A stretch of 45,936 bases of DNA from Enterococcus hulanensis (GTDB taxonomy: Bacteria; Bacillota; Bacilli; Lactobacillales; Enterococcaceae): assembly GCF_005405485.1 (NCBI RefSeq), contig NZ_BJED01000027.1:1-45936 (forward strand). Reading direction: 5' to 3'. The position numbers and the translations under genes are program-made. The notes below the pieces were generated by a model. It was not told the DNA's origin. It saw only the letters and a program-made list of their open reading frames with translations, and made no database searches. Shown piece after piece: positions 1 to 7,863 of this stretch. Position 1 is the first letter of the stretch. Each line of letters opens with the position of its first letter.

Positions 1-19
1 AATTGGCAATAAAAGCAAC

Positions 20-46
20 AAAAAAAGGAGTGGATTTCTCCACTCC
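20..46 (-). terminator. Intrinsic terminator, minus strand
   Basis: An 8-bp perfect stem (27-34 with 39-46, TTTC loop) is followed on the minus strand by a run of seven T (complement of 20-26). No such run follows on the plus strand. It lies beyond the terminator of the GntR operon and may be a back-up or belong to a lost gene. Confidence 0.6.
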
Positions 47-101
47 GAAAAAAGTCTAACTTTTTGGGGTCACTACAAATCTTTCTTTTGAGGGTATTTT
101 T

Positions 102-164
102 ATGCTATTTGGAATTAAAGAGGAATCCATTGAAGAGCCAGCGGCAGAATCAGCTGAAATTTAA
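102..164 (+). CDS. Possible 20-aa ORF
   Basis: ATG at 102, preceded by GAGGG (90-94) at good spacing, opens a 20-codon frame rich in Glu and Ala (ends EEPAAESAEI). I do not recognise it. It may be a remnant of a longer protein or chance. Nothing else coding is visible in 1-312. Confidence 0.15.
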   Translation: MLFGIKEESIEEPAAESAEI

Positions 165-264
165 ACCGGCAATGATTGTCTTTGGCTGTTAAGAATAATT
201 CAATTGAAATAGTAAATAGGGGCTTCTCCTGTTTTACTAAGATGGATATTTTTGAGATAATAAA

Positions 265-306
265 AAATCCCTCATGTGAACTTGATTCAGTTCACATGTG
301 GGATTT
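265..306 (-). terminator. Terminator of the PTS/ADP-ribosylglycohydrolase/GntR operon
   Basis: A long hairpin (arms 265-282 and 289-306, one T-T mismatch, 6-nt loop) lies just after the GntR stop codon. On the minus strand it runs into TTTTTTATTA, giving a Rho-independent terminator. Confidence 0.85.
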
Positions 307-312
307 CTATTT

Positions 313-1026
313 TTAAGGTACCTGTAATTGTACATTATAACGGTAACGATCACCGCGATAGAAAAATTCAGTATATTCAATTAGACGATCTTTTTGATCT
401 CGAGTGACTCGTTCAACATATAATAGCGGTTTGTTTTCTTCTATATCCAAACATTCTGCTAGTTGCTTATCTGAGACAACAGATTCTATCGTTTCTTGGG
501 CTTTGGTTACTACAAAGCCTTTTTCCCGTAATAACTTATACAAAGAAGCGTCAGGCGCCTCTAGTTCTTCCACCGCTAGTTGAATGAAGGAAGGGCAGTA
601 AACTCTTTGGAAGCTGATGGGAATCCCATCTACCCAGCGAATCCTTTCATGGCAGCTAACCGTAGCCCCTTTAGGTAGTTCCAAATGAGAGCAAACAGTT
701 GGATCAGCGACCACGGATTCATTAAAGGCGTACAGAGATGAATGCGCATCACGATCATTGTTTTCTTCTGTGAAACTTAGTAAAGTTTGCAACTGAAGTG
801 ACTCTTTTTGGCTTAAAACGATGGTTCCAACTCCGTGTATCCGTTGCAAATAGCCTTCATCCACTAAAAGTTTTACCGCATGACGTACTGTAATGCGACT
901 AACATTAAAGCGCTGTTGTAACTCAGGCTCTGCCGGGAAAGTCTCCCCAACAGTGTATCCACCATTAATAATTTCTTGTTTTAATTCTTCGTAAATTGCT
1001 AAATATTTAACACTGTTTCCTTTCAT
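313..1026 (-). CDS. GntR/HutC-family transcriptional regulator with UTRA domain
   Basis: 237 aa. An N-terminal GntR winged helix (about residues 1-70, with EPELQQRFNVSRITVRHAVK as recognition region) is followed by a UTRA effector-binding domain (about 90-235), as in the HutC subfamily. The start at 1026 is preferred over the upstream in-frame ATG at 1041 because GGTGGGG lies just before it. The start overlaps the end of the ADP-ribosylglycohydrolase gene by 20 nt, so translation is probably coupled. As last gene of the PTS operon it probably controls that operon through the palindrome at 3495-3520 and senses the imported sugar or its phosphate (inference). Confidence 0.9.
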   Translation of the reverse strand: MKGNSVKYLAIYEELKQEIINGGYTVGETFPAEPELQQRFNVSRITVRHAVKLLVDEGYLQRIHGVGTIVLSQKESLQLQTLLSFTEENNDRDAHSSLYAFNESVVADPTVCSHLELPKGATVSCHERIRWVDGIPISFQRVYCPSFIQLAVEELEAPDASLYKLLREKGFVVTKAQETIESVVSDKQLAECLDIEENKPLLYVERVTRDQKDRLIEYTEFFYRGDRYRYNVQLQVP

Positions 1027-2056
1027 GAAACCCCACCACATCTGCTAATGAATTTGCTAGTTGAACTAGATTAAAATCATTGGCAAGCTGAACGGTTTCA
1101 AATAAGGAGTGGAATTGTGGGTCAGATAAGTCAATAAAGGCCCCCACCATAGAACCGACAATCGTCGCAATGGTATCTGTATCATATCCAATATTTACAG
1201 CGTCAATGACTGCTTGTAAAACATTTTCCTTATTTAGAGCAACAATCCCAAAAGCGCAAGGAACCGCTTCCGAAATATGCAACCCGCTGCCAACGATTTG
1301 CGAAAGTTGACGTAATTTGTCTTCTTTCGTTCCAACACCGTTAACAATAGTATACGCTAGTTGAATACGATCTACAACATTAGGTCCGGCCACTTCACGT
1401 GAGACTTCTTTAGCCAAAGTTTCTCCTCGAACGGCTCCATAGAAGCCCGCGGACAGCACATCATTTATTGTAGCATGGGGTGCTAAAGACACACTTGTTG
1501 CCACCGCAACAGCACAAGCTCCAGAAATTGCCAATGAGTTATCATGGGTTACTTGAGCGATGGTGATCGCGGCCTCAAGAGCCCCCTCAATATCATTTGG
1601 ATGTAAGATCCCTGCTGGAGCAATTTTCATGGCTGCTCCGTTAGTCGCTTTTGAAGCATAGTCTACCGTAACTGCACCTGGGAGCGGCTTCATTTTTAAA
1701 GAAGGGTCCTTATACATTGCGATGGCGCTTCTGGTAGTTGGTCCTGCAAATCGATCAAAATACATTGGAACATCTGACCAAGCTAGCATTGCTTTGATTA
1801 CAGTATCTTTGGTTAATGAGCCATCATTTTTTAAAATTTCATTGCATAGAAAATAAATTTGAGAGAAATCATCTGTCACTTGTCCAGCTTCACTGCCTAA
1901 AGCAAACGCCGTTTCACCTGGTTTTTTGAAATCAGTCACTTCTGAGCCAAAAAGAGTTCGAATTTGGTCAAAGGATAGATTTTCTGTTGCTGCGCCCATG
2001 GCATCTCCGATCGCCGCCATAGCTAAAGTTCCTTGGATTTTTGAATGTAAAGTCAT
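1007..2056 (-). CDS. ADP-ribosylglycohydrolase (DraG/ARH-like) family protein
   Basis: 349 aa. Family signatures are visible: GDAMGAATE near residues 17-25, QVTDDF near 60, and DTDTIATIVGSMVGA near 292-306, the acidic clusters that bind the di-metal centre. Such enzymes hydrolyse N- or O-glycosidic bonds to ribose. Here the gene sits between a PTS permease and a GntR regulator, so the substrate may be a phosphorylated riboside delivered by the PTS rather than an ADP-ribosylated protein (inference). SD AGGAGG lies 10 nt upstream of ATG 2056. The gene is 21 nt downstream of the PTS gene. Confidence 0.88.
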   Translation of the reverse strand: MTLHSKIQGTLAMAAIGDAMGAATENLSFDQIRTLFGSEVTDFKKPGETAFALGSEAGQVTDDFSQIYFLCNEILKNDGSLTKDTVIKAMLAWSDVPMYFDRFAGPTTRSAIAMYKDPSLKMKPLPGAVTVDYASKATNGAAMKIAPAGILHPNDIEGALEAAITIAQVTHDNSLAISGACAVAVATSVSLAPHATINDVLSAGFYGAVRGETLAKEVSREVAGPNVVDRIQLAYTIVNGVGTKEDKLRQLSQIVGSGLHISEAVPCAFGIVALNKENVLQAVIDAVNIGYDTDTIATIVGSMVGAFIDLSDPQFHSLFETVQLANDFNLVQLANSLADVVGFHERKQC

Positions 2057-2077
2057 AAATTTTTTTCCTCCTGTTGT

Positions 2078-3457
2078 CTATTTTGTCTGTGTCATTTCTG
2101 CTTCTGGGTCCTTGACGCCTAATATAAGTGTTAAAATCATTCCACCGAAAAATGAAATCGCCAAACCGATTACATATGCCCATAAGGTTGGTCCTGCAAA
2201 AGCAGGTATCGTAGTTAAGCCGCCAAAAACAAAGGCGTTTCCGATAACATCGAATGCCCCCATGAATGCTCCGCCCAATGCTGCACCTAAACAGCCTGCA
2301 ACTAATGGCGTTTTAAATTTGACGCCTAAACCATAAATGGCTGGTTCAACAATACCGGATAGAAAGACGGAAGTGATTGCCGTCAATGAAAAGGTCTTCA
2401 GTTTTTGATTCCGAGAGCGCATGAATATGGCAAAAGCCGCACCTGCCATTCCAAAGTTTGCCGTTGCTCCATAGGCAATAAAGGCTGAATGTCCTGTCCG
2501 AGCTATTTCAGGAATGATGACCATTGTATTAGGCGCCCAATGGACTCCAAACATGATCAAAATATTCCAAATCCCACCGATCACAGCTCCAGTAACAATT
2601 TGATTAATATTCGCTAACCAGCCAACGATATTTGCAATTCCAATACTTAAGTAATTGCCAAGAGGACCAAAAACACCTACGACGACGGGAACCAAAACGA
2701 ATAGCAAAATAGTTGGAATTACAATCATATGCAAACTATTAGGCAATTTTTTCTTCATGAAGTGTTCCAAAACAGATTGTAACCACACAGTCAGAATCGC
2801 CGGAATTACTTGACTTGTGTAATTGAACACAGGCATTGAGATTCCAAAGAAACGAATCAGATTTCCGCCGTCTCCTTGGATGAGATTAATGAAATCTGGC
2901 ATAATCAATGCGCCTAAAATTGCTACTGCAATATACGGACTAGTTTTAAACCGATTTGCTGAAGTGACTGCTACTAGCAGCGGTAAAAAATAGAAAACGG
3001 AAGTAGCTGCTAACGTCAGCATTAAATTTGTTGTACTTTCTGTCGATAACCACCCCAGCTCGTTTGCTAAAATGGTAAAGCCTCGCAATAAACCCGATCC
3101 AGCAAGAAGCGGCAATAATGGTGAAAAGATACTGACAACCAAAGCAACAAAATCATTCAACAAATGTCTTTCTTTCGTCTCAGCCTTCAAATCTTCCGAA
3201 GTAGAGGGGGAATCTAAATATTTAATAAATGCGTCATATACCTCTCCAACATTTGTTCCAATGACTATTTGAAAACCTGAATCTTTGTCAACGATTCCAG
3301 TTACGCCATCTAATTCTTGAATATCTTTTTTCTGTACCAAATTACGATCCTTGAACTGTGGTCGTAGCCGTGTAGCGCAGTGTGTAATTGATTGAACGTT
3401 TTCTGAACCTCCCATAAGTTCTAATAATCGCCTTGCTAAAGCTTCTGTTGATTCCAT
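2078..3457 (-). CDS. PTS transporter, glucose/sucrose superfamily EIIBC
   Basis: 459 aa. The N-terminal EIIB domain (about 1-85) has the phosphorylation-site cysteine in the motif HCATRLRPQF at residue 27. The EIIC membrane domain (about 105-450) follows, with about ten hydrophobic segments. There is no EIIA domain, so phosphate must come from a separate EIIA. Closest family types are the sucrose, beta-glucoside and N-acetylmuramate transporters; the actual sugar cannot be read from the sequence. First gene of the operon with ADP-ribosylglycohydrolase and GntR. SD AAGGAGG is 8 nt before the ATG. Confidence 0.9.
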   Translation of the reverse strand: MESTEALARRLLELMGGSENVQSITHCATRLRPQFKDRNLVQKKDIQELDGVTGIVDKDSGFQIVIGTNVGEVYDAFIKYLDSPSTSEDLKAETKERHLLNDFVALVVSIFSPLLPLLAGSGLLRGFTILANELGWLSTESTTNLMLTLAATSVFYFLPLLVAVTSANRFKTSPYIAVAILGALIMPDFINLIQGDGGNLIRFFGISMPVFNYTSQVIPAILTVWLQSVLEHFMKKKLPNSLHMIVIPTILLFVLVPVVVGVFGPLGNYLSIGIANIVGWLANINQIVTGAVIGGIWNILIMFGVHWAPNTMVIIPEIARTGHSAFIAYGATANFGMAGAAFAIFMRSRNQKLKTFSLTAITSVFLSGIVEPAIYGLGVKFKTPLVAGCLGAALGGAFMGAFDVIGNAFVFGGLTTIPAFAGPTLWAYVIGLAISFFGGMILTLILGVKDPEAEMTQTK

Positions 3458-3494
3458 AATGTTTTCCTCCTTGTCTAATTATGATTGCTATATT

Positions 3495-3520
3495 GGATAA
3501 GACGTTATAACGTCTTATCC
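3495..3520. promoter_or_regulatory. 26-bp perfect palindrome, probable GntR operator
   Basis: Every base of 3495-3520 pairs with its partner around the centre GTTATAAC. The core has the GT-(N)-AC form typical of GntR/HutC operators. It begins 10 bp downstream of the -10 box, so a bound regulator would block initiation or early elongation of the PTS operon. Confidence 0.8.
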
Positions 3521-3529
3521 TCTAAGGCG

Positions 3530-3558
3530 AGTATACAATAGAATTATCTTAATGTAAA
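3530..3558 (-). promoter_or_regulatory. Promoter of the PTS operon
   Basis: On the minus strand, -35 TTTACA (3553-3558) and -10 TATACT (3530-3535) are separated by exactly 17 bp. This is a strong SigA-type promoter. Confidence 0.8.
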
Positions 3559-3566
3559 CGCAATCA
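3553..3566 (+). promoter_or_regulatory. cre-like catabolite control site
   Basis: TGTAAACGCAATCA matches the CcpA consensus TGWAANCGNTNWCA with one mismatch and overlaps the -35 box. CcpA repression of the PTS operon is likely (inference). Confidence 0.65.
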
Positions 3567-3782
3567 TTTATCTTTTTTAAAAAAAGTGTTCGGAAAATCA
3601 TTTTGCTGTGTTCAATATTTCAAGGGGAAAGTGCTAAAAGTAGGCGGAAGTTCAGTTATGATTGATCCTTTTTCAATAGAATCGAATAAAAGTTTGGAGA
3701 TGAATGTAGGCGCCGTTTAATTTTCTAAATGATGTAGAATAGAAGGTATTTTTTATGCAAAAAAATTTCCACAGCTTATTCG

Positions 3783-3819
3783 TAGACAAAAAATATCTAT
3801 GGATATATAATATCCGTAG
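3783..3819 (+). promoter_or_regulatory. Rrf2 gene promoter with overlapping dyad operator
   Basis: -35 TAGACA (3783-3788), 17-bp spacer, -10 TATAAT (3806-3811). A 23-bp dyad (3797-3819, core GGATAT-ata-ATATCC, one mismatched pair) covers the -10 box, which suggests autorepression by the Rrf2 protein. Confidence 0.7.
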
Positions 3820-3833
3820 AAAGAGGTGAGTGT

Positions 3834-4313
3834 TTGAAATTATCGTCATCCTACGTTCAAGCAATCGGAATTTTGGTTATGTTAGCGGAGCTGCCTGATA
3901 ATGAAGCACTGAAATCTAGTGAAATCAGCAGACGGATGAATGTCTCGCATACGTATTTGCAAAAGATCGCCACCAAACTAAAGCATGCCGATTTGATCGA
4001 ATCATATGCGTCAAAGCAGGGTGGGTATAAGTTGAAAAAGTCGAAAGAAGCGATTACTTTTCTTGATATTTTTTTAGCGATTGAAGGAGAAAAGTCCTTT
4101 TTATCCAACATAAATCTTGCACCGATCGATGCGATGTTTATCGACAAAAAATTGGTCAAAGAAAAAGCGGATGTGGTGATTGGGATTCATTCGCAAGCGC
4201 AAAAGATGTATCTGGAGCAGTTACAAGCCCATCTGCTAATCGAGATTTTACCAAGGGATTCTGATGGCAATTATTTAGAGATTGATTGGAAAAAGTTTAT
4301 TAGTGAAGAATAG
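3834..4313 (+). CDS. Rrf2-family transcriptional regulator
   Basis: 159 aa with a TTG start, chosen because AGAGGTGAG sits just upstream. The N-terminal winged helix carries the Rrf2 pattern (residues 1-75: SSEISRRMNVSHTYLQKIATKL, then the GGYKL wing). The protein contains no cysteine at all, so unlike IscR or NsrR it cannot hold an Fe-S cluster and must sense something else, as in the cysteine-less Rrf2 branch. It heads a run with a 62-aa protein (11-nt gap) and a bile-salt-hydrolase-like enzyme, so it may control them along with itself. Confidence 0.87.
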   Translation: MKLSSSYVQAIGILVMLAELPDNEALKSSEISRRMNVSHTYLQKIATKLKHADLIESYASKQGGYKLKKSKEAITFLDIFLAIEGEKSFLSNINLAPIDAMFIDKKLVKEKADVVIGIHSQAQKMYLEQLQAHLLIEILPRDSDGNYLEIDWKKFISEE

Positions 4314-4324
4314 GAGAGAGTGTC

Positions 4325-4513
4325 ATGTCATTTAAAGAAGAAATTGAAAAGTTAAAAGAAGGCTTTGAGCAAACGAAGGAACAAGGGGCTGAGCTTGGAA
4401 AGAAATACAGCAAAGAAGGCAAAAGCATTGGCGAAGAATATGCTGAAAAAGGGAAAGCTGTTGGCAAACAGTTTAAAGATTTGTCCTCGACGATCAAGGA
4501 TCGCTTCAAATAA
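4325..4513 (+). CDS. Small charged amphipathic protein of unknown function
   Basis: 62 aa, very rich in Lys and Glu, with repeating patterns KEG / KKYSKEGKSIGEEYAEKGKAVGK that suggest one long amphipathic helix or coiled coil. No signal peptide, membrane span or cysteine. SD GGAGAG precedes ATG 4325, and the gene lies 11 nt after the Rrf2 stop, so it is probably expressed. I do not recognise a family. Confidence 0.65.
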   Translation: MSFKEEIEKLKEGFEQTKEQGAELGKKYSKEGKSIGEEYAEKGKAVGKQFKDLSSTIKDRFK

Positions 4514-4569
4514 GCGAGGAGTTGTTACGGCTGCAAAGAGTCTTAATTTTTGATAAGGAGCAATGGATC

Positions 4570-5541
4570 ATGTGTACTAGTCTAACGTTAACAAGTAATA
4601 ATCAGCAGCATTTTTTAGCACGAACAATGGATTTTGGTTTTCAGCTGGATGGAAGGCCAGTCGTAATTCCAAGAAATTATGCTTGGAAAAAGCAGTTAGA
4701 AGAATCCCAAGAAACGCGGTACGGTTTTGTCGGAACGGGTCGAAACTTGGACGAATATTTTCTGGCGGATGGCGTGAATGAACAGGGACTTGCGATCGCC
4801 GAACTTTACTTTCTCAATGAAGCAAAATACAGCTCAGAGGTAAAAGAAGATCGGGTGAACCTGGCGCCCCATGAGTTCATTATGTGGGTATTAGGCGAAA
4901 TCGCAAGTATTGCTGAATTAAGAGAACGAATGACGGAAATTAACCTAGTCGAAAAGGAAATACCTTTACTAGGTTTCGTGCCGCCGCTGCACTTTATCAT
5001 CACTGATCGGACTGGAGAAACGGTGGTCGTTGAATCGGATAGCGGAGAGTTAGTGATAAAAGAGAACCCAGTTGGTGTAATGACCAATAGTCCTGAATTT
5101 GGTTGGCATTTAAAGAATCTAAACAATTATTTGAGTCTGCAACCGAATAATTTTGCTAATAAAAAAATCGGTGATTATGAAGTTCAGCCGTTTGGACAGG
5201 GCTCGGGTACTTTTGGCTTGCCTGGCGGGTATACATCGCCAGAAAGATTTGTTCGTACGGTATATTTGCGGTCATTAGTGGATGCGGATGCGCCATTGAA
5301 TGCGTTGTTTAAAGTTTTGGACAATGTCACGATTCCCAAAGGTGTCAATATCAAAAATGACGGCTCGGTCGATTATACACAGTATCGCGCGGCTTTTGAT
5401 GTGACAAATTTGACTTACTACTTTAATCCATATGAGAATCAGGAAATTTTCGAGCTGGTATTGGATGAAGAACTGCTAAACAAAAAAGAACCGATCGAAT
5501 TTGAATATAATCGTAAGTTCAAAACGACAGTGCTGCATTAA
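4570..5541 (+). CDS. Choloylglycine hydrolase family enzyme (bile salt hydrolase / penicillin V acylase)
   Basis: 323 aa, Ntn-hydrolase fold. The start at 4570 is set by SD AAGGAG and because it puts the catalytic Cys at position 2 (Met-Cys-Thr), which becomes the N-terminal nucleophile after Met removal. Other family residues are in place: Arg18 and Asp21 (LARTMDF), the Asn in MTNSPEFGWHLKNLNNY, and the Arg in SPERFVR. The likely reaction is hydrolysis of a linear amide such as a conjugated bile salt or penicillin V; sequence alone does not separate these. No signal peptide, so cytoplasmic. It follows the Rrf2/62-aa pair. Confidence 0.88.
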   Translation: MCTSLTLTSNNQQHFLARTMDFGFQLDGRPVVIPRNYAWKKQLEESQETRYGFVGTGRNLDEYFLADGVNEQGLAIAELYFLNEAKYSSEVKEDRVNLAPHEFIMWVLGEIASIAELRERMTEINLVEKEIPLLGFVPPLHFIITDRTGETVVVESDSGELVIKENPVGVMTNSPEFGWHLKNLNNYLSLQPNNFANKKIGDYEVQPFGQGSGTFGLPGGYTSPERFVRTVYLRSLVDADAPLNALFKVLDNVTIPKGVNIKNDGSVDYTQYRAAFDVTNLTYYFNPYENQEIFELVLDEELLNKKEPIEFEYNRKFKTTVLH

Positions 5542-5559
5542 CATAGCTTTTATAAAGTG

Positions 5560-5610
5560 AAAAAAGATGATCCAATGGGGAGAGCAAATCCTCAATGGAT
5601 CATCTTTTTT
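5560..5610. terminator. Bidirectional terminator
   Basis: Long hairpin (AAAAAAGATGATCCA arm with its complement at 5596-5610, 2 mismatches in 21) between two convergent genes. T runs are available in both directions. Confidence 0.85.
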
Positions 5611-6361
5611 AATTTTTTTGTTTGATCGCGTACACTTCTCTAGCCAGCATTTCCAGAATATAGGTGACGGGCAGCTGGGAGGTGATGTTGGTTTCTTTGT
5701 ACATTTCGGTATTGGTGTAGTAGGGAATATTGACATCTGAAAGCTTGGCGATGGGCGAATTAGAACTATTTGTGATAGAGATGACATGAGATTTTCTCAT
5801 TTTTATGTGATTCATACATTCGATGATGTCTTCATTTTCGCCTGAAACAGAGAGCGCCACCAAACAGATCCGGGTATTCAGCTGATCAGAAATATTATCC
5901 AGCGGTGTGTTCAACGGGTCTTGGATGTTCAATGCTAAGGTAAACAAAGAAGAAAAGAGCATCGCGCCATAGCCGGCAAAAATACTGGACGTCCCGATCC
6001 CAGCAAACAAGACCAAATCGGATTCCTTTAAAATATTGACGGCATTCATAATATCCTGCTGAAAGTCAAAATTACTGGTTCGTTTTAGGAACTCAATAAA
6101 GGGCAGTTCATCGATCGCCTGAATCGTGGTAGTTGTTTGAGCTTGTTCATTTGCGTACAGTTGAAGCTTTATTCGAAAGTCCGCATAGCCTTCGCAGTCG
6201 AATTTTTTACAAAAGCGGATGATGGTGGACGTACTGACATGAACGGCTTCGGCTAAATCCCTGACCCGCATGTAACAAACTTTATCCAGATTTTTGATGA
6301 TGTAATTATAAATATCGACTTCGACATTTTTCAAATCTACCTGATTAGGAAGAAATAGCAT
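5609..6361 (-). CDS. RpiR/MurR-family transcriptional regulator with SIS domain
   Basis: 250 aa. N-terminal HTH_6 domain (about 1-75, with VRDLAEAVHVSTSTIIRFCK) and C-terminal SIS phosphosugar-binding domain (about 105-235, with LFAGIGTSS and VALSVSGENEDII). It is divergent from a beta-glucoside-type PTS EIIC and a GH4 phospho-glycosidase, so it probably regulates those genes in response to a phosphorylated sugar. The stop codon lies inside the shared terminator hairpin. Confidence 0.9.
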   Translation of the reverse strand: MLFLPNQVDLKNVEVDIYNYIIKNLDKVCYMRVRDLAEAVHVSTSTIIRFCKKFDCEGYADFRIKLQLYANEQAQTTTTIQAIDELPFIEFLKRTSNFDFQQDIMNAVNILKESDLVLFAGIGTSSIFAGYGAMLFSSLFTLALNIQDPLNTPLDNISDQLNTRICLVALSVSGENEDIIECMNHIKMRKSHVISITNSSNSPIAKLSDVNIPYYTNTEMYKETNITSQLPVTYILEMLAREVYAIKQKN

Positions 6362-6508
6362 TTGGACACCTCTATTCTGTACTCATTTGCTTCGATTATA
6401 CGAGATGAAAAAACACTTATCAAGGATCAGATAGCGGATTGGGAAATGGTACAGGGCGTTACATTTATGGAACAAATACCAAAAAAATGCACATGCTCCA
6501 AGATGGCG

Positions 6509-6545
6509 ATAAAGCGTTTACGTAAGCGGTTAATTTTTTTATACT
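6509..6545 (+). promoter_or_regulatory. Promoter of the PTS EIIC/GH4 operon with weak cre-like site
   Basis: -35 TTTACG (6517-6522) and -10 TATACT (6540-6545) with a 17-bp spacer. ATAAAGCGTTTACG (6509-6522) overlaps the -35 box and resembles a cre site with three mismatches. The placement matches that of the cre-like site in the other PTS operon. Confidence 0.6.
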
Positions 6546-6576
6546 GCGAGTATCAAAGTTAGAGGAGGCAATAAAA

Positions 6577-7845
6577 ATGAATAAGTTTTTAGAGTGGATG
6601 CAAAGAGTTATTATTCCCCCGATGACAAAATTAGGGAACCAAAGACATTTAGTAGCTGTTCGTAATGGGTTGGCGCTGACGCTTCCGGCCATTATCAGCG
6701 GGAGTGTGTTTCTGATCGTCGGAAATATTCCGATTGAAAGCTGGCTGAATTTTATCGCGCCGTATGAAAACATGATCAATGCTGCGGTGAATGCTTCGTT
6801 TGGAATTATTTCGTTATTAGCTGCTGCAGGGATCGGGTATGAGTTGGCGAAGAGCTATTAAGTGAATGCTATTTCATCAGCCGGATTATCGATTATGGCT
6901 TTTATCATTACACAATTGTCAAATGATTTTGTGATCGATCCAGCTGGATTTGATTCGACCGGATTGTTTACGGCGATCATCGCCGGAATCGTTACTGCCG
7001 AAATTTACAATTTCTGTATCAAACGTAATTGGGTCATTCGACTTCCGCAAGGGGTTCCGCCGGCAGTCAGTAATTCATTTGTGTCGTTGGTGCCGGGAAT
7101 GATCGTATTGCTGCTGTTTTGGATCATTCGTGTGCCATTCCATTTTGATATCACACAATTTATTGAGCACATTTTCTCTCCATTGCTTTTTGCATTGAAC
7201 AGTTTGCCGGGGATTCTTCTATATACCTTCTTAGTGAGTCTGCTTTGGTGTGCGGGGATTCATGGCGATATGACGCTGGAGGGTGTGGCCGATCCGATTT
7301 TCTTAACCTTTATCGCCGCAAATGCGTCGGCCTTTGCTAAGGGAGAAACACTGCCGTACATCACGGCTTCAGGATTTTCCAGCTTGTTTGTCAATGTTGG
7401 CGGGACAGGTGCCACGTTGACCTTAGTATTATTGATGCTTACGTCAAAAGCTAAAACCTATAAGCAATTAGGCAAGGTTGCTTTGCCGGGGTCCCTGTTT
7501 GAGATCAATGAGCCGGTCATCTTTGGTTTTCCGATTATTATGAATCCATTAATGATGATTCCATTTATCGTGATCCCCTTAGTTTTAGCCACCTCAAGTT
7601 ATTTACTGATGTCGATCGGATTGATCGCAAAACCGATCATGGTCGTGCCATGGACGATGCCTCCGATTATCGGCCCGTTGATGGCAACCGGCTGGGACTG
7701 GCGTGCCGCAGTCTGGTCGGCCGTTGAAATATGTATCGCGATCGCTATCTACTTCCCATTCTTCAAAATGGCGGAAAAGGAAATGCTGGCCAAAGAAGGA
7801 GAAGAATTAAAAGAAGCAGAAGCAACAGAATTACTTAGTGAATAG
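6577..7845 (+). pseudogene. PTS EIIC of the lactose/cellobiose family, interrupted by one in-frame TAA
   Basis: Residues from 6577 (about 94 aa, from MNKFLEWMQR to YELAKSY) and from 6862 to 7845 (327 aa) form one continuous EIIC reading frame; only the TAA at 6859-6861 separates them, where family members carry an ordinary residue (AAA to TAA would explain it). Downstream parts have normal EIIC features (GIHGDMTLEGVADP, LFEINEPVIFGFPI). A GTG lies directly after the stop, so reinitiation could give an N-truncated protein, but the first transmembrane segments would be missing. SD GAGGAGG precedes 6577. Inactive gene, readthrough, or base-call error are all possible. Confidence 0.8.
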
Positions 7846-7863
7846 AAATGAGGAAGAGCAAAC

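Larger units (their letters stand above)
3458..3833. other. Divergent intergenic region between PTS operon and Rrf2 gene
   Basis: 376 nt without a credible gene. It holds the leftward PTS promoter, palindrome and cre-like site (3495-3566), then about 200 nt of AT-rich sequence with nothing I recognise, then the rightward Rrf2 promoter and dyad (3783-3819). Confidence 0.7.

Noticed and set aside
6362-6562. 66-codon plus-strand frame between the RpiR and EIIC genes
   Set aside because: No SD, no recognisable protein, and it covers the promoter and cre-like region of the EIIC operon.
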